Source: Sphingobacteriales bacterium | GTDB taxonomy: Bacteria > Bacteroidota > Bacteroidia > Chitinophagales > UBA2359 | NCBI GenBank assembly: GCA_016700115.1 | Contig: CP064999.1 | Coordinates: 4,831,501-4,895,500 of the forward strand | Length of the DNA: 64,000 nucleotides | Direction: 5' to 3' | Shown: one piece after another, positions 37,305 to 45,756 of the stretch | How the letters are laid out: each line of letters opens with the position of its first letter | Numbering within the stretch: position 1 is the first letter of the stretch | Notes under the pieces: model-generated | Databases searched by the model: none | What the model saw: the letters and a program-made list of their open reading frames with translations, nothing else | Told to the model about the DNA's origin: nothing | Position numbers and translations under genes: made by a program

Positions 37305-37346
37305 AAGCCCTCAAGGAGTCATTTGCTTTGAGGGCTTCTTTACTTT
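37305..37346 (+). terminator. Terminator after truB
   Basis: AAGCCCTCAA (37305-37314) and TTGAGGGCTT (37328-37337) form a perfect 10-bp stem with a 13-nt loop, followed by CTTTACTTT. The surrounding 312-bp gap (37194-37505) holds this hairpin and the hmgA promoter box and nothing else. Confidence 0.8.
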
Positions 37347-37410
37347 ATCCCATAAGAGATTTAAAAAGAATAGAATACTAATAGATTTTCTATCATTTTC
37401 CACATTTTTG

Positions 37411-37418
37411 TATCTTTG
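37411..37418 (+). promoter_or_regulatory. Likely -7 box of the hmgA-hppD promoter
   Basis: TATCTTTG matches TAnnTTTG and lies 87 bp before the hmgA ATG. The -33 region is T-rich without a clear TTTG. Confidence 0.4.
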
Positions 37419-37505
37419 TAAGCCTGTTTATCAATATGGTTTCACCTTATTCTCTGCTACAGAAAAACTTTACCATTTTTATACAACTGACCAAAAACAA
37501 ATAAT

Positions 37506-38672
37506 ATGCCTCATTACCACAGATTAGGCCAAATACCCCCAAAACGACATACCCAATTCCGCAAACCAAATGGAAGTTTGTATGCCGAAGAATTGTTTAG
37601 TACAGAAGGGTTTTCAGATGCTTATTCTTTGTTGTATCATTGTCATCCTCCAACGGTAATCAGAAATGTAGGGAAACCTGTCCCGGTTGCACCTGATGTA
37701 GTGATGAGCAAACAGTTGCAGCCTCGAAGCCTGCAGGGATTTAATATTACCCCAATAGATGATTATCTCAAAAGTAGAATACCGGTATTGGTCAATAATG
37801 ATTGTCATATCAGTTTGGCAGCACCAAAAGAATCAACGGCCGGTTATTTTGTAAAAAACGCAGATGCTGATGAAATGATATTTATTCATCAGGGATCTGG
37901 AACGTTAAAAACTTGCTATGGAAATATTGATTTTGAATATGGAGATTATCTGGTAATCCCAAGAGGAACTGTTTACCAACTTTACTTTGATAGTCCTGAT
38001 AATCGGTTGTTTATCGTAGAATCTTTTAGTCCGATTGTTTTCCCCAAACGCTATTTGTCCGATTTCGGTCAACTGATGGAACACTCACCTTTTTGTGAAA
38101 GGGATATTAAACTGCCCCAAAATTTAGAAACTCATGACATAAAAGGTGATTTCAAGCTTTACATTAAAAAAGAAGGGATAATGTACCCTTATCAATATGC
38201 ATTCCATCCTTTTGATGTAATTGGTTGGGATGGATATTGTTATCCCTTTGGGTTTTCTATTCACAATTTCGAACCATTGACCGGAAGGGTCCATCTTCCG
38301 CCACCAATTCACCAAACTTTTGCGTCTCGCGGTTTTGTAGTTTGTTCTTTTGTTCCTCGACTTTACGATTATCACCCCTTAGCCATCCCTGCACCTTACC
38401 ACCACAGCAATATCGATTCTGATGAAGTGCTGTATTATGTTGATGGGGATTTTATGAGCCGGAAAAATGTAAAAAAAGGACAAATCACACTTCATCCGGG
38501 TGGAATTCCCCATGGCCCTCATCCGGGAACGGTCGAGAAAAGTATAGGCGCAAAAGAAACTCAGGAACTTGCGGTAATGGTTGATACCTTTAAACCCCTT
38601 CAACTCACCCGACAGGCTCTGCAGATTGAAGATCCCGAGTATTTTCTTTCCTGGTTAGATTATGCCGGGTAA
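37506..38672 (+). CDS. hmgA: Homogentisate 1,2-dioxygenase
   Basis: 388 aa, cupin type. It begins YHRLGQIPPKRHTQFRKP and has the C-terminal iron-site region YHHSNIDSDEVLYYVDGDF with the metal Glu/His, then HPGGIPHGPHPG. It opens the homogentisate ring to maleylacetoacetate in tyrosine breakdown. It is somewhat shorter than the proteobacterial and human forms, which is usual in Bacteroidota. hppD, which supplies its substrate, follows after 45 bp. Maleylacetoacetate isomerase and fumarylacetoacetase genes are not in this window. Confidence 0.95.
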   Translation: MPHYHRLGQIPPKRHTQFRKPNGSLYAEELFSTEGFSDAYSLLYHCHPPTVIRNVGKPVPVAPDVVMSKQLQPRSLQGFNITPIDDYLKSRIPVLVNNDCHISLAAPKESTAGYFVKNADADEMIFIHQGSGTLKTCYGNIDFEYGDYLVIPRGTVYQLYFDSPDNRLFIVESFSPIVFPKRYLSDFGQLMEHSPFCERDIKLPQNLETHDIKGDFKLYIKKEGIMYPYQYAFHPFDVIGWDGYCYPFGFSIHNFEPLTGRVHLPPPIHQTFASRGFVVCSFVPRLYDYHPLAIPAPYHHSNIDSDEVLYYVDGDFMSRKNVKKGQITLHPGGIPHGPHPGTVEKSIGAKETQELAVMVDTFKPLQLTRQALQIEDPEYFLSWLDYAG

Positions 38673-38717
38673 AAATTTTCATGAAAAACCTATTTCTATA
38701 CCTTAAACCAAATCAAT

Positions 38718-39851
38718 ATGTCTAATTTAGCAACAAGTTTAGAACAGAATCATCCGGCAGTCGCCGACTTTTTACCTATTAACGGCACCGATCATATTGA
38801 ACTATATGTTGGCAACGCAAAACAATCTGCTTATTATTATCAGGCAGCATTCGGTTATGAATTGGTTGCCTATTCCGGCTTGGAAACCGGCTCTAAAGAT
38901 CAGGCTTCTTATGTACTTCAACAAGGAAAAATCAGGTTGGTATTGACCACTCCTTTAAATCCCGAGTCCCCATTGAACCAACATTTGGTGCAACATGGAG
39001 ATGGTGTAAAAGTACTTGCCTTATGGGTGGATGATGCGCGTAATTCTTTTAATCAGACCGTTAACCGAGGCGCAAAACCTGCCATGGAACCCACTGTTTT
39101 TAAAGACGAATATGGCGAAGTGGTGATATCTGCCATTCACACCTATGGGCATACTATTCACAAATTTATTGAACGAAAAAACTATCACGGAGCTTTTTTG
39201 CCCGGCTATATGGCTAAAAGCTCAAATTTCGCTGTTCAACCTGTCGGACTAAAATATATTGATCATTGTGTGGGCAATGTTGAACTGGGAGAAATGAATA
39301 AATGGGTGAAGTTTTATGAAGATGTCATGGGCTTTAAATTGCTGGTAACTTTTGATGACAAAGATATTTCAACAGAATATACCGCTTTAATGAGCAAGGT
39401 TGTCAGCAGTGGTAATGGTTATATCAAATTTCCGATCAACGAACCCGCAAATGGAAGAAAAAAATCACAAATTGAAGAGTATATTGATTTTTACCATGGC
39501 GCGGGGGTTCAGCATATTGCTTTGGCAACAGACAATATAATTTATACCGTTGCTGAATTGCGCCGGCGTGGTGTTGAGTTTTTGTATGTTCCCGACAATT
39601 ACTATGATGATCTTGTCGAGCGCGTAGGTCATATTAATGAAGACATGGAAACGCTTAAAAAACTCAACATTTTGGTTGACCGGGACGAGGAAGGTTACCT
39701 GCTTCAACTTTTTACAAAACCTGTTCAGGACCGCCCCACCGTTTTCTTTGAAATCATTCAACGATGCGGTGCGAAATCTTTTGGAAAAGGAAATTTTAAA
39801 GCATTGTTCGAATCCATTGAGCGCGAACAAGCCTTGAGAGGCACGCTTTAA
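38718..39851 (+). CDS. hppD: 4-Hydroxyphenylpyruvate dioxygenase
   Basis: 377 aa with two VOC-type domains. The first starts at GTDHIELYVGNAKQSAYYYQ. The second starts at YIDHCVGNVELGEMNKWVKF, with iron ligands His in IDHC, His in GVQHIALATDNI and Glu in the C-terminal FFEIIQR. It converts 4-hydroxyphenylpyruvate to homogentisate. With hmgA it forms a two-gene tyrosine/phenylalanine catabolic operon. The tail EREQALRGTL is typical. Confidence 0.96.
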   Translation: MSNLATSLEQNHPAVADFLPINGTDHIELYVGNAKQSAYYYQAAFGYELVAYSGLETGSKDQASYVLQQGKIRLVLTTPLNPESPLNQHLVQHGDGVKVLALWVDDARNSFNQTVNRGAKPAMEPTVFKDEYGEVVISAIHTYGHTIHKFIERKNYHGAFLPGYMAKSSNFAVQPVGLKYIDHCVGNVELGEMNKWVKFYEDVMGFKLLVTFDDKDISTEYTALMSKVVSSGNGYIKFPINEPANGRKKSQIEEYIDFYHGAGVQHIALATDNIIYTVAELRRRGVEFLYVPDNYYDDLVERVGHINEDMETLKKLNILVDRDEEGYLLQLFTKPVQDRPTVFFEIIQRCGAKSFGKGNFKALFESIEREQALRGTL

Positions 39852-40074
39852 CCACACCTGTATTTTATCAAAAATAATTAGCTGCCTGAATTTTTATAGC
39901 TTCTTTGTTGCTGTTTTACTACTCCAATTCTGTTAAGTCGGTAAAATGACTTTGGTCAGTTTACCGATTGATGAAAATCACTAAAGACACCCCATTCAAG
40001 TCATTTATGAACAGGGGAAACAGACCGAAATTTGTGAAGATAAAAAGATTAAGTCATCACAAACTTTGTTTCCA

Positions 40075-40269
40075 ATGGAGCATAATATGAATTTTGCGGA
40101 TATTGCTGTTCGTTACCTGCTTATGATGTTGCTGGTAATTATGGGTGGGATATTTAAATCTCCCGAACTGATGTTGTTAGGATTTCCTTTCTTTTTGTTT
40201 GCTATTTTAGGTTGGTGTCCACTGTTCCACTTTTTGGGCATCAATCATTACAAACAAATGAAAGGGTAG
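40075..40269 (+). CDS. Small DUF2892-like inner membrane protein
   Basis: 64 aa from ATG 40075 (ATG 40087 is possible). It has two hydrophobic helices, VRYLLMMLLVIMGGIF and ELMLLGFPFFLFAILGWCPLF. The second ends in GWCPLFHFLGI, the pattern of DUF2892 (YgaP C-terminal-like) proteins. Their role is unknown, and they are often near rhodanese or sulfur genes, which are not seen here. Confidence 0.75.
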   Translation: MEHNMNFADIAVRYLLMMLLVIMGGIFKSPELMLLGFPFFLFAILGWCPLFHFLGINHYKQMKG

Positions 40270-40324
40270 ATAAGATAGTGTTTGTAAGTTTACTATAGGT
40301 TGGAGTTGAGTATATTTTGGAAGG

Positions 40325-41722
40325 CTAACTACCGGGCATATTGCCCCAACCGAAAGAGGTAGCTAAACCACCGGTGGCTGTTTCCTTATACTTATGGGAT
40401 AAGTCTTGTCCGGTTTGGCGCATAACCTCGACAACCTGGTCAAATGAAATAACAGGTTTACCAATGCCTGTTCGACCTGCAGCCAGGAGGTAGGCATTAT
40501 ATGCTTTAATGGCTCCGTTTGCGTTTCTTTCTATGCAGGGTATCTGCACCAAGCCCTTTATCGGGTCGCAGGTCATTCCGAGATGATGTTCTAAAGCAAT
40601 TTCAGCAGCTGTGCCGATTTGATGAATATCACCTCCATTGCAATAACTGAACAACGCAGCAGCCATTGAAGAAGCAGAGCCTACTTCTGCCATACAGCCC
40701 AATTCTGCCCCTGAAATAGAGGCATTCTCTTTGATGATGAAGCCTATCATAGCTGCAATAAGCAATCCTTGTTGCAACACAGTTTCGGGAATTTGGCAGT
40801 CATGGCGCAAGTATTCGAGGCAAGCGGGAAGAATACCGGCAGCCCCGTTTGTTGGGGCGGTAACCACCATTTGTCCGGCTGCGTTTTCTTCGGATGTGGC
40901 AAGAGCGTATGCATTGAGACGGGCAAAAAGTGCTTCTGCCCAATGTTGATGTTTTTCATGGTACAGGGCTTTTTCAAACATCCCTTTTGCTCGTCGGTGT
41001 ACGTTTAAACCGCCGGGTAGGATGCCTTCCTTTTTTATTCCTCTTTCTACACTCTTTCTCATCACGTCCATTATTTGACCAATCCGATCTAAAACCTCTT
41101 GTTTAGACAAACCGGTCAAAGCCATTTCGTTTTGAAACAGCACTTCCTCCACAGTGCAATTGTGTTGCTCCATAACCCATAACAAACTGTCCATATTATG
41201 GTAGGTATAAGGCAATGACTGCCTCATTTTCTCCTCCTCATTTATGCCTTCTTTCTCAATAAAGCCCCCTCCTACTGAGTAGTAAATTTCTTCTTTGCAA
41301 GGGTAATAATTTTTTAGCAAAACAAATTTCAGAGTATTTGGATGGCGATAAGGATTTTGAGTGTAGTCAAAATAAATATCGTGTTCAGAAAACGGAATCT
41401 TTAGTTCGCCAAAGTCAATTTCATATAGTTGGTTTGGTACTTCAAGCAAACCACTCAACCAGTCAGTGTTTATTGTTTGAGGAATTTGACCAAATAAGCC
41501 GGCTAAAACAGCTCTATGAGTGCCATGTCCATGCCCTGTTGCTGCTAATGCTCCGTAAAGTTCAACCCTTATTTTGAAATGCGACTTGTCTGTTTCTTGA
41601 TGTTCGAAATACTGCAAACACCAATTTCTGAAAGAGTTGGCAGCCCTCATCGGTCCGACAGTATGCGAACTGGAAGGACCGGGGCCTATCTTAAACAATT
41701 CAAAAAAAGAAGTGGTAATCAT
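40325..41722 (-). CDS. sdaA: L-serine ammonia-lyase, iron-sulfur type
   Basis: 465 aa, the single-chain form. The N-terminal beta domain has SFFELFKIGPGPSSSHTVGPM. The alpha domain has APTNGAAGILPACLEYLRH and TCDPIKGLVQIPCIERNANGA, and the three cysteines (in ACLEY, TCDP and PCIE) bind the 4Fe-4S cluster. It converts L-serine to pyruvate and ammonia without PLP. It is convergent with the DUF2892 gene. No promoter box is clear upstream. Confidence 0.96.
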   Translation of the reverse strand: MITTSFFELFKIGPGPSSSHTVGPMRAANSFRNWCLQYFEHQETDKSHFKIRVELYGALAATGHGHGTHRAVLAGLFGQIPQTINTDWLSGLLEVPNQLYEIDFGELKIPFSEHDIYFDYTQNPYRHPNTLKFVLLKNYYPCKEEIYYSVGGGFIEKEGINEEEKMRQSLPYTYHNMDSLLWVMEQHNCTVEEVLFQNEMALTGLSKQEVLDRIGQIMDVMRKSVERGIKKEGILPGGLNVHRRAKGMFEKALYHEKHQHWAEALFARLNAYALATSEENAAGQMVVTAPTNGAAGILPACLEYLRHDCQIPETVLQQGLLIAAMIGFIIKENASISGAELGCMAEVGSASSMAAALFSYCNGGDIHQIGTAAEIALEHHLGMTCDPIKGLVQIPCIERNANGAIKAYNAYLLAAGRTGIGKPVISFDQVVEVMRQTGQDLSHKYKETATGGLATSFGWGNMPGS

Positions 41723-42407
41723 GTTAATTTGCAGATTGATTAGGGCTGCTTGATTGTTTCGGCTTTTGTCGCTGCAAAATACATCTAAAGTGACATACTA
41801 AAGGACAACCTGCATTAAATTATCACTTTTCGACTCACTATGGCAGACGATTTCGATCAGATGTCTGCTTTTATAAAAATATCTGACAGCAATGCAAACA
41901 ACTACCGTTCTACCATTCTTCACTCAATTCAGACGAACTAAAAACGATGATTACTTTTTCAAGAAAATCAGACAGAGATAACAATGAAACAGTCCTATTT
42001 TCCCGTAGGGGAAAAAATATTTATAGAACTTATTGGTTTAAAACCTGTTCAACGAAGAGCAAATTCTACATGTTATACCGGCTATAAATATGCTAACCCT
42101 TCTTGTTTCTAAGTATCCCGATACTTCTGATTGCTGCTATCTTCATCCAAAAAACACTAAAACTTACATATTTACTTCTTAAACCCTTGCTACATAAGGC
42201 TTGCAGAAGCCTCTAATCTATATCCGGCTAAAGATAAAATAAAACTGGTTTTTGGAGGAGGCTAAGACACCGTTATCGGTGGAAATTTCATCTGTATAGG
42301 TGGGTTAGACTTTCACGACTTTTATATAGAGAAAGGTTAGTTTTTAATCACAACATTTGACACATTCCCTACTTTAATTCCATCAACCTCATAAATCAAA
42401 CAATGCT
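41723..42407. other. Gene-poor region with possible decayed coding DNA
   Basis: About 685 bp. An ATG at 41840 opens 34 codons and then stops. Between 42226 and 42345 one frame reads DKIKLVFGGG, a stop, then DTVIGGNFICIGGLDFHDF. This looks like a worn gene end but matches nothing I know. There are no clear hairpins or promoter boxes. It borders the DGR region, where such debris is common. Confidence 0.4.
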
Positions 42408-42677
42408 ATGAAAACAGGTATTATTACGGCAGCAGTACTCTTTGTGCTTTTCATTACAAACCCAAGTATGCAAAAACATAAGGATAGTATTAACCGCAAA
42501 TGCAAAGAAATTAATCCTATTGCGGGTGCAATCGGAGGGTGCGCGCTTTATTCCAAGTTTAGTTGCGAATACCATAATTGTGTTCTTTTCAGCTATATCT
42601 TAGATAGTGACAACAACATACTTATAAGTTTCGGGGTTTTAGGCATCCCGATTATTTGCAAAGACCTCGATATTTAA
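42408..42677 (+). CDS. Small secreted or anchored protein, DUF4359-like
   Basis: 89 aa. It has one N-terminal hydrophobic segment (IITAAVLFVLFITNPS), the NPS motif right after it, four internal cysteines and a C-terminal strand region (ISFGVLGIPIIC). This recalls DUF4359 proteins, small membrane-bound proteins of unknown function. The paired cysteines suggest disulfides outside the cytoplasm. It is isolated, on the opposite strand to the nearby reverse transcriptase. Confidence 0.5.
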   Translation: MKTGIITAAVLFVLFITNPSMQKHKDSINRKCKEINPIAGAIGGCALYSKFSCEYHNCVLFSYILDSDNNILISFGVLGIPIICKDLDI

Positions 42678-42942
42678 GATCGTATTTGGATAGCATAGCT
42701 ATACAAATACCGCTACCCACAACATCATGCTATTCAAATTTGGTAGTATTGTAGCTTTGGATGCCTAAAAAATTGTAGGCAATATCCTGCTATTTCATTT
42801 GGCTATGCCTGCTATGTGATAAATGCCCCATTCAATTGGCAGGCAAGACGGATGCAAGCAATTGAAATTTTTGAAAATATAGGATTTAGGACTGCGCACA
42901 TCCCAATCTAAAGTTAATAATTGGAGATTTTTCACCAATGAA

Positions 42943-43007
42943 GGCAACAAAACGAAACAAAAGGCGGCTTTCGACCGAACAAACGACTACTAACCGCCTT
43001 TGTTGCC
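42943..43007 (-). ncRNA. Candidate structured spacer RNA 3' of the template repeat
   Basis: GGCAACA (42943-42949) pairs with TGTTGCC (43001-43007), and AAGGCGG (42961-42967) with CCGCCTT (42994-43000). This gives a 14-bp stem with an 11-nt one-sided bulge and a 26-nt apical part. It lies 110-180 nt downstream of the template on the transcribed strand. In the Bordetella phage DGR, a structured spacer RNA 3' of TR is needed to start cDNA synthesis. A similar role here is inferred only from position. No T run follows on the minus strand, which argues against a plain terminator. Confidence 0.4.
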
Positions 43008-43074
43008 GATGTATTTGCCTGTATTGCTCAATTGACAATCAGGCAAGATATACGCTCGCGCTTATAGGCTACGC

Positions 43075-43107
43075 TAACGGCATTTTGGTTTAAAAAAAAT
43101 ACCGTTA
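43075..43107 (-). other. Hairpin next to the template repeat 3' end
   Basis: TAACGG (43075-43080) pairs with CCGTTA (43102-43107). ATTTT/AAAAT pairing after one mismatch extends the stem to about 11 bp. It begins 12 bp downstream of TR on the minus strand. Confidence 0.5.
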
Positions 43108-43118
43108 CTCTGACCGGC

Positions 43119-43244
43119 ATAAGCCCCGGACAACCCGAAATCCGATATTGTTGTTGTCATTATCAGGATTGTTGTTGTTGCGGTTGGACACACGGCAGTT
43201 CCTGTTGTTGTTATTCCAAGACCCGCCACGAACAACTCGGGTGT
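43119..43244 (-). repeat. DGR template repeat (TR), 126 bp
   Basis: On the minus strand this reads as protein-like text TRVVRGGSWNNNNRN, CRVSNRNNNNPDNDNNN, IGFRVVRG, full of AAC/AAT codons. It aligns along its whole length with 45851-45979, the end of the caspase-FGE gene. Fourteen of about 37 TR adenines differ in VR. There are only two non-adenine substitutions, both near the 3' end (the IMH/IMH* region), and TR lacks one codon. TR overlaps the last 34 bp of the reverse transcriptase gene in another frame, so it would be carried in the RT mRNA tail. It is not itself translated as far as can be seen. Confidence 0.95.
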
Positions 43245-44311
43245 CTATATAGCGTTACCTCTTTTTCTTTGATATACCAATACACTTCATATTCTAAACG
43301 TTTGCTTTGCCCAAACCTAATATGCCCCAGCCAACTGTTTAGGGCACTTTCTAACTGAGTAGGGCTAAACATGCCGGCTTGATAGTTTTCAATTTTTCGC
43401 CTTAAGTGACGTTTGTAGCGCTTTGAGTTTGCTTTTAAAACATGCCTGAAATAGGGAAAAATACGAAACCCCAAAAAAGGAAAGCCACTATCTGTTTTAT
43501 GAATATGCGTTTTGTTGGGATGCAGGATCAAACGCAAGCCTGCCAAAAAAACGGATATTTGATGTTTAAACTGTTGCAATTGATTTTTGTGATTGCTAAA
43601 AATGACAAAATCATCAACATAGCGAATATATGCAGGCGCATGAAGCGTTTGTTTAACAAAATGGTCAAAACGGTTCAAATAGACGTTTGCCCAAAATTGA
43701 CTTGTGAGATTTCCTATAGGCAGGCCTCTTCTTCGCAGGTGTGGCGTAAATAAATCATCGCCTTCAAAATAAACGATGTGTTCTTCTTGTGCATTGCTGT
43801 GGTCTATGATGTTGTCTATCAGCCATAAGGTTTTGGCACAAGCTATTTTATGCCTTATTTCTTGCTTTAACAACGAATGGTCTATACTGGGGAAAAACTT
43901 GCGAATGTCACACTTCAACACATACTTGTACCTGCGTGTAAATTCTTGACACCGCTCTATGGCAGCGTGTGTGCCTTTGCCCTTGCGATTGGCATAACTG
44001 TCGTAAATAAAACTGCGTTCAAACAGCGGTTCCATAATATTGCAAAGGGCATGATGAACTACCCTGTCGCGAAAAGGAGAAGCACTGATTAGCCGCTTTT
44101 TTGGCTCGTGTACATAAAAAACCGTGTAATTGCCCGAACTATATGTTTTTGTAGTTAACTCAGTTTGCAATTGAGCTATATTTGCTTCCATGTTAAACAA
44201 AAAGCGCGATACAGCAGACTTGTACCTCTTGTGTCTTTGCGCTTTGTGTACTGCCAAAAGCAAATTATCATGCGACACAATATTATTAAACAAATTTTTA
44301 TGCGTTTTCAT
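43211..44311 (-). CDS. DGR reverse transcriptase
   Basis: 366 aa with the DGR-type order of RT motifs: RLISASPFRDRVVHHAL (about 73-89), YVLKCDIRKFFPSID with catalytic Asp 135, GLPIGNLTSQFWANVYLN (196-213; IGNLTSQ is the DGR-type form of motif 4) and YVDDF (231-235). It copies the TR RNA with errors at adenines and, with Avd, delivers the cDNA to VR. The last codons overlap the TR. The start ATG lies only 2 bp from the start of the oppositely directed avd, so its promoter and ribosome-binding site must lie inside avd. Confidence 0.97.
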   Translation of the reverse strand: MKTHKNLFNNIVSHDNLLLAVHKAQRHKRYKSAVSRFLFNMEANIAQLQTELTTKTYSSGNYTVFYVHEPKKRLISASPFRDRVVHHALCNIMEPLFERSFIYDSYANRKGKGTHAAIERCQEFTRRYKYVLKCDIRKFFPSIDHSLLKQEIRHKIACAKTLWLIDNIIDHSNAQEEHIVYFEGDDLFTPHLRRRGLPIGNLTSQFWANVYLNRFDHFVKQTLHAPAYIRYVDDFVIFSNHKNQLQQFKHQISVFLAGLRLILHPNKTHIHKTDSGFPFLGFRIFPYFRHVLKANSKRYKRHLRRKIENYQAGMFSPTQLESALNSWLGHIRFGQSKRLEYEVYWYIKEKEVTLYRHPSCSWRVLE

Positions 44312-44313
44312 CT

Positions 44314-44658
44314 ATGGAGAATAATAAAGAAACAATTGTATTAAAAGTATATGACCTGCTCAAGTATGTTGTACCTATTTTGAACAGATTGCCGAGAAGC
44401 CAAAAATTTGTGTTTGCCGACCGAATACAAAACCAACTTAGCGATTTGCTGGAAATGATGATAGATGCGTATTATGCTGCCGGAAATAACAAACTGCCTA
44501 TCCTGCATCGGATAAACTTGCAATTGGAAAAAACACGCTATTTTGTAAGGCTTGGACATGACCTGGGGCTTTTTAGTTCGGGAATTTACAGAGAACTCAG
44601 CAAGCGATTATTAGAAATAGGCAGAATGAACGGTGGATGGATTAAAAGCCTAAAATAA
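44314..44658 (+). CDS. avd: DGR accessory protein Avd
   Basis: 114 aa, an all-helical four-helix-bundle protein of the Avd type: VYDLLKYVVPILNRLPRSQKF, then LLEMMIDAYYAAGNN, then TRYFVRLGHDLGLFSSG and the usual end EIGRMNGGWIKS. Avd is a pentameric basic protein that binds RT and the template RNA and is needed for mutagenic retrohoming. It is divergent from RT (2 bp between start codons), whereas avd and RT usually run the same way. The IS982 insertion ends inside its stop codon, but the stop TAA is restored by the duplication. Confidence 0.92.
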   Translation: MENNKETIVLKVYDLLKYVVPILNRLPRSQKFVFADRIQNQLSDLLEMMIDAYYAAGNNKLPILHRINLQLEKTRYFVRLGHDLGLFSSGIYRELSKRLLEIGRMNGGWIKSLK

Positions 44659-45748
44659 CGTGAGGTTGGAATTAAATTTAGATAAATAATAGGGGGGAAT
44701 AGAAAAAAGAGGTTGTGGTTGATATAATTTTGAGTTTGGAAAAAAAATCACCAACCAACAACCCCTCTATTCTTTATGCTTCTTGTTATAACAAACAAAC
44801 TGGTATCGTTGTACATAGAGATTGACGATTTATTGCTTGACTATACTAACTGCAATCAATCACACTGTATTTTGGGTCATAAACCTCAGGGACGAAAGCT
44901 TGGTTTAAGTCCATCGGAAATAGCCACAATTCTTGTATTTTACCAATTATCCGGTTACAAAACTTTTCAATACTACTATGAACAACTCATTTTGGGCGAA
45001 TTTAACCATTATTTTCCGAAAGCACCTGGCTATAAGCACTTTTTATCATTGATACACAAATGCTTGCCGGTATTAGTGCTTTGGATGTTACGTTCATGTG
45101 AAAAAGCCCTCAAAACAGGCTGTTACTTCATAGACGCAACCAAATTACCGGTATGCCATATACATCGTCAAAGCCAAAATCGGGTGTTTAAAGACATCGC
45201 TGCCAAAGGTAAGACCTCCACAGGTTGGTTCTTTGGCTTGAAGTTGCATTTAGTCATCAACCAATTCGGAGAAATTGTTAAGTTTGCGCTTACTGCTGGA
45301 AATGTGGCAGACAATAACCACAACTTGCTGCGCTATCTGTTGGGCAACTTGCAGGGCAAATGTGCAGCAGACAAAGGCTATTACACCAAACTCTTTGACG
45401 AATTTGTTAAACAAGGTTTACAGCTTATCCTAAAACCAAAGAAGAACCGTAAAAATCAATATCCCGCTTTGCCTAAAGATGTCTCTCTCAGTAAAAAAAG
45501 AGCATTGATTGAATCGGTAAATGATATTCTGAAAACAGTTTGCAATTTAGAACACACAAGACATCGCAAACCGGAAAACGCTGCTACACATTTTATGGCT
45601 GCTCTAATTGCCTATCAACACTTAGATAAAAAACCATCTGTTTTTATCCCCAACGAAAATAATTACACAAACACCATCCAATTTGTTGCTTAATATCACT
45701 TAATCCCTTGTAAAATAAGACTCCAATTTCCAACCTCACGTTAAAATA
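44651..45748. mobile_element. Complete IS982-family insertion sequence with 7-bp target duplication
   Basis: The element is 44658-45741 (1084 bp). Its ends share the inverted repeat ACGTGAGGTTGGAA, and the outside bases TAAAATA at 44651-44657 and 45742-45748 are a direct target duplication. One intact transposase gene lies inside, with a TAATTTTG -7 box at 44725-44732. The clean duplication and open reading frame argue for a recent insertion. It separates avd from the variable repeat and its downstream hairpin, but disrupts neither. Confidence 0.92.
44776..45693 (+). CDS. IS982-family transposase
   Basis: 305 aa DDE transposase. The catalytic core has FIDATKLPVCHIHR (first Asp), a stretch STGWFFGLKLHLVINQFGE typical of IS982, then AADKGYYTKLFDEF (second Asp) and KKRALIESVNDILK with the Glu. 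The length is normal, and no frameshift or stop interrupts it, so the element may still move. It faces away from the RT gene and toward the target gene's 3' end. Confidence 0.92.
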   Translation: MLLVITNKLVSLYIEIDDLLLDYTNCNQSHCILGHKPQGRKLGLSPSEIATILVFYQLSGYKTFQYYYEQLILGEFNHYFPKAPGYKHFLSLIHKCLPVLVLWMLRSCEKALKTGCYFIDATKLPVCHIHRQSQNRVFKDIAAKGKTSTGWFFGLKLHLVINQFGEIVKFALTAGNVADNNHNLLRYLLGNLQGKCAADKGYYTKLFDEFVKQGLQLILKPKKNRKNQYPALPKDVSLSKKRALIESVNDILKTVCNLEHTRHRKPENAATHFMAALIAYQHLDKKPSVFIPNENNYTNTIQFVA

Positions 45749-45756
45749 AACATGAA

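Larger units (their letters stand above)
42678..43118. other. Non-coding region downstream of the DGR template
   Basis: About 440 bp without a gene. Read on the minus strand this is the region 3' of the template repeat. It holds a hairpin (43075-43107) and a long inverted repeat (42943-43007), each listed separately. The distal part up to 42900 shows nothing I can name. Confidence 0.6.
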
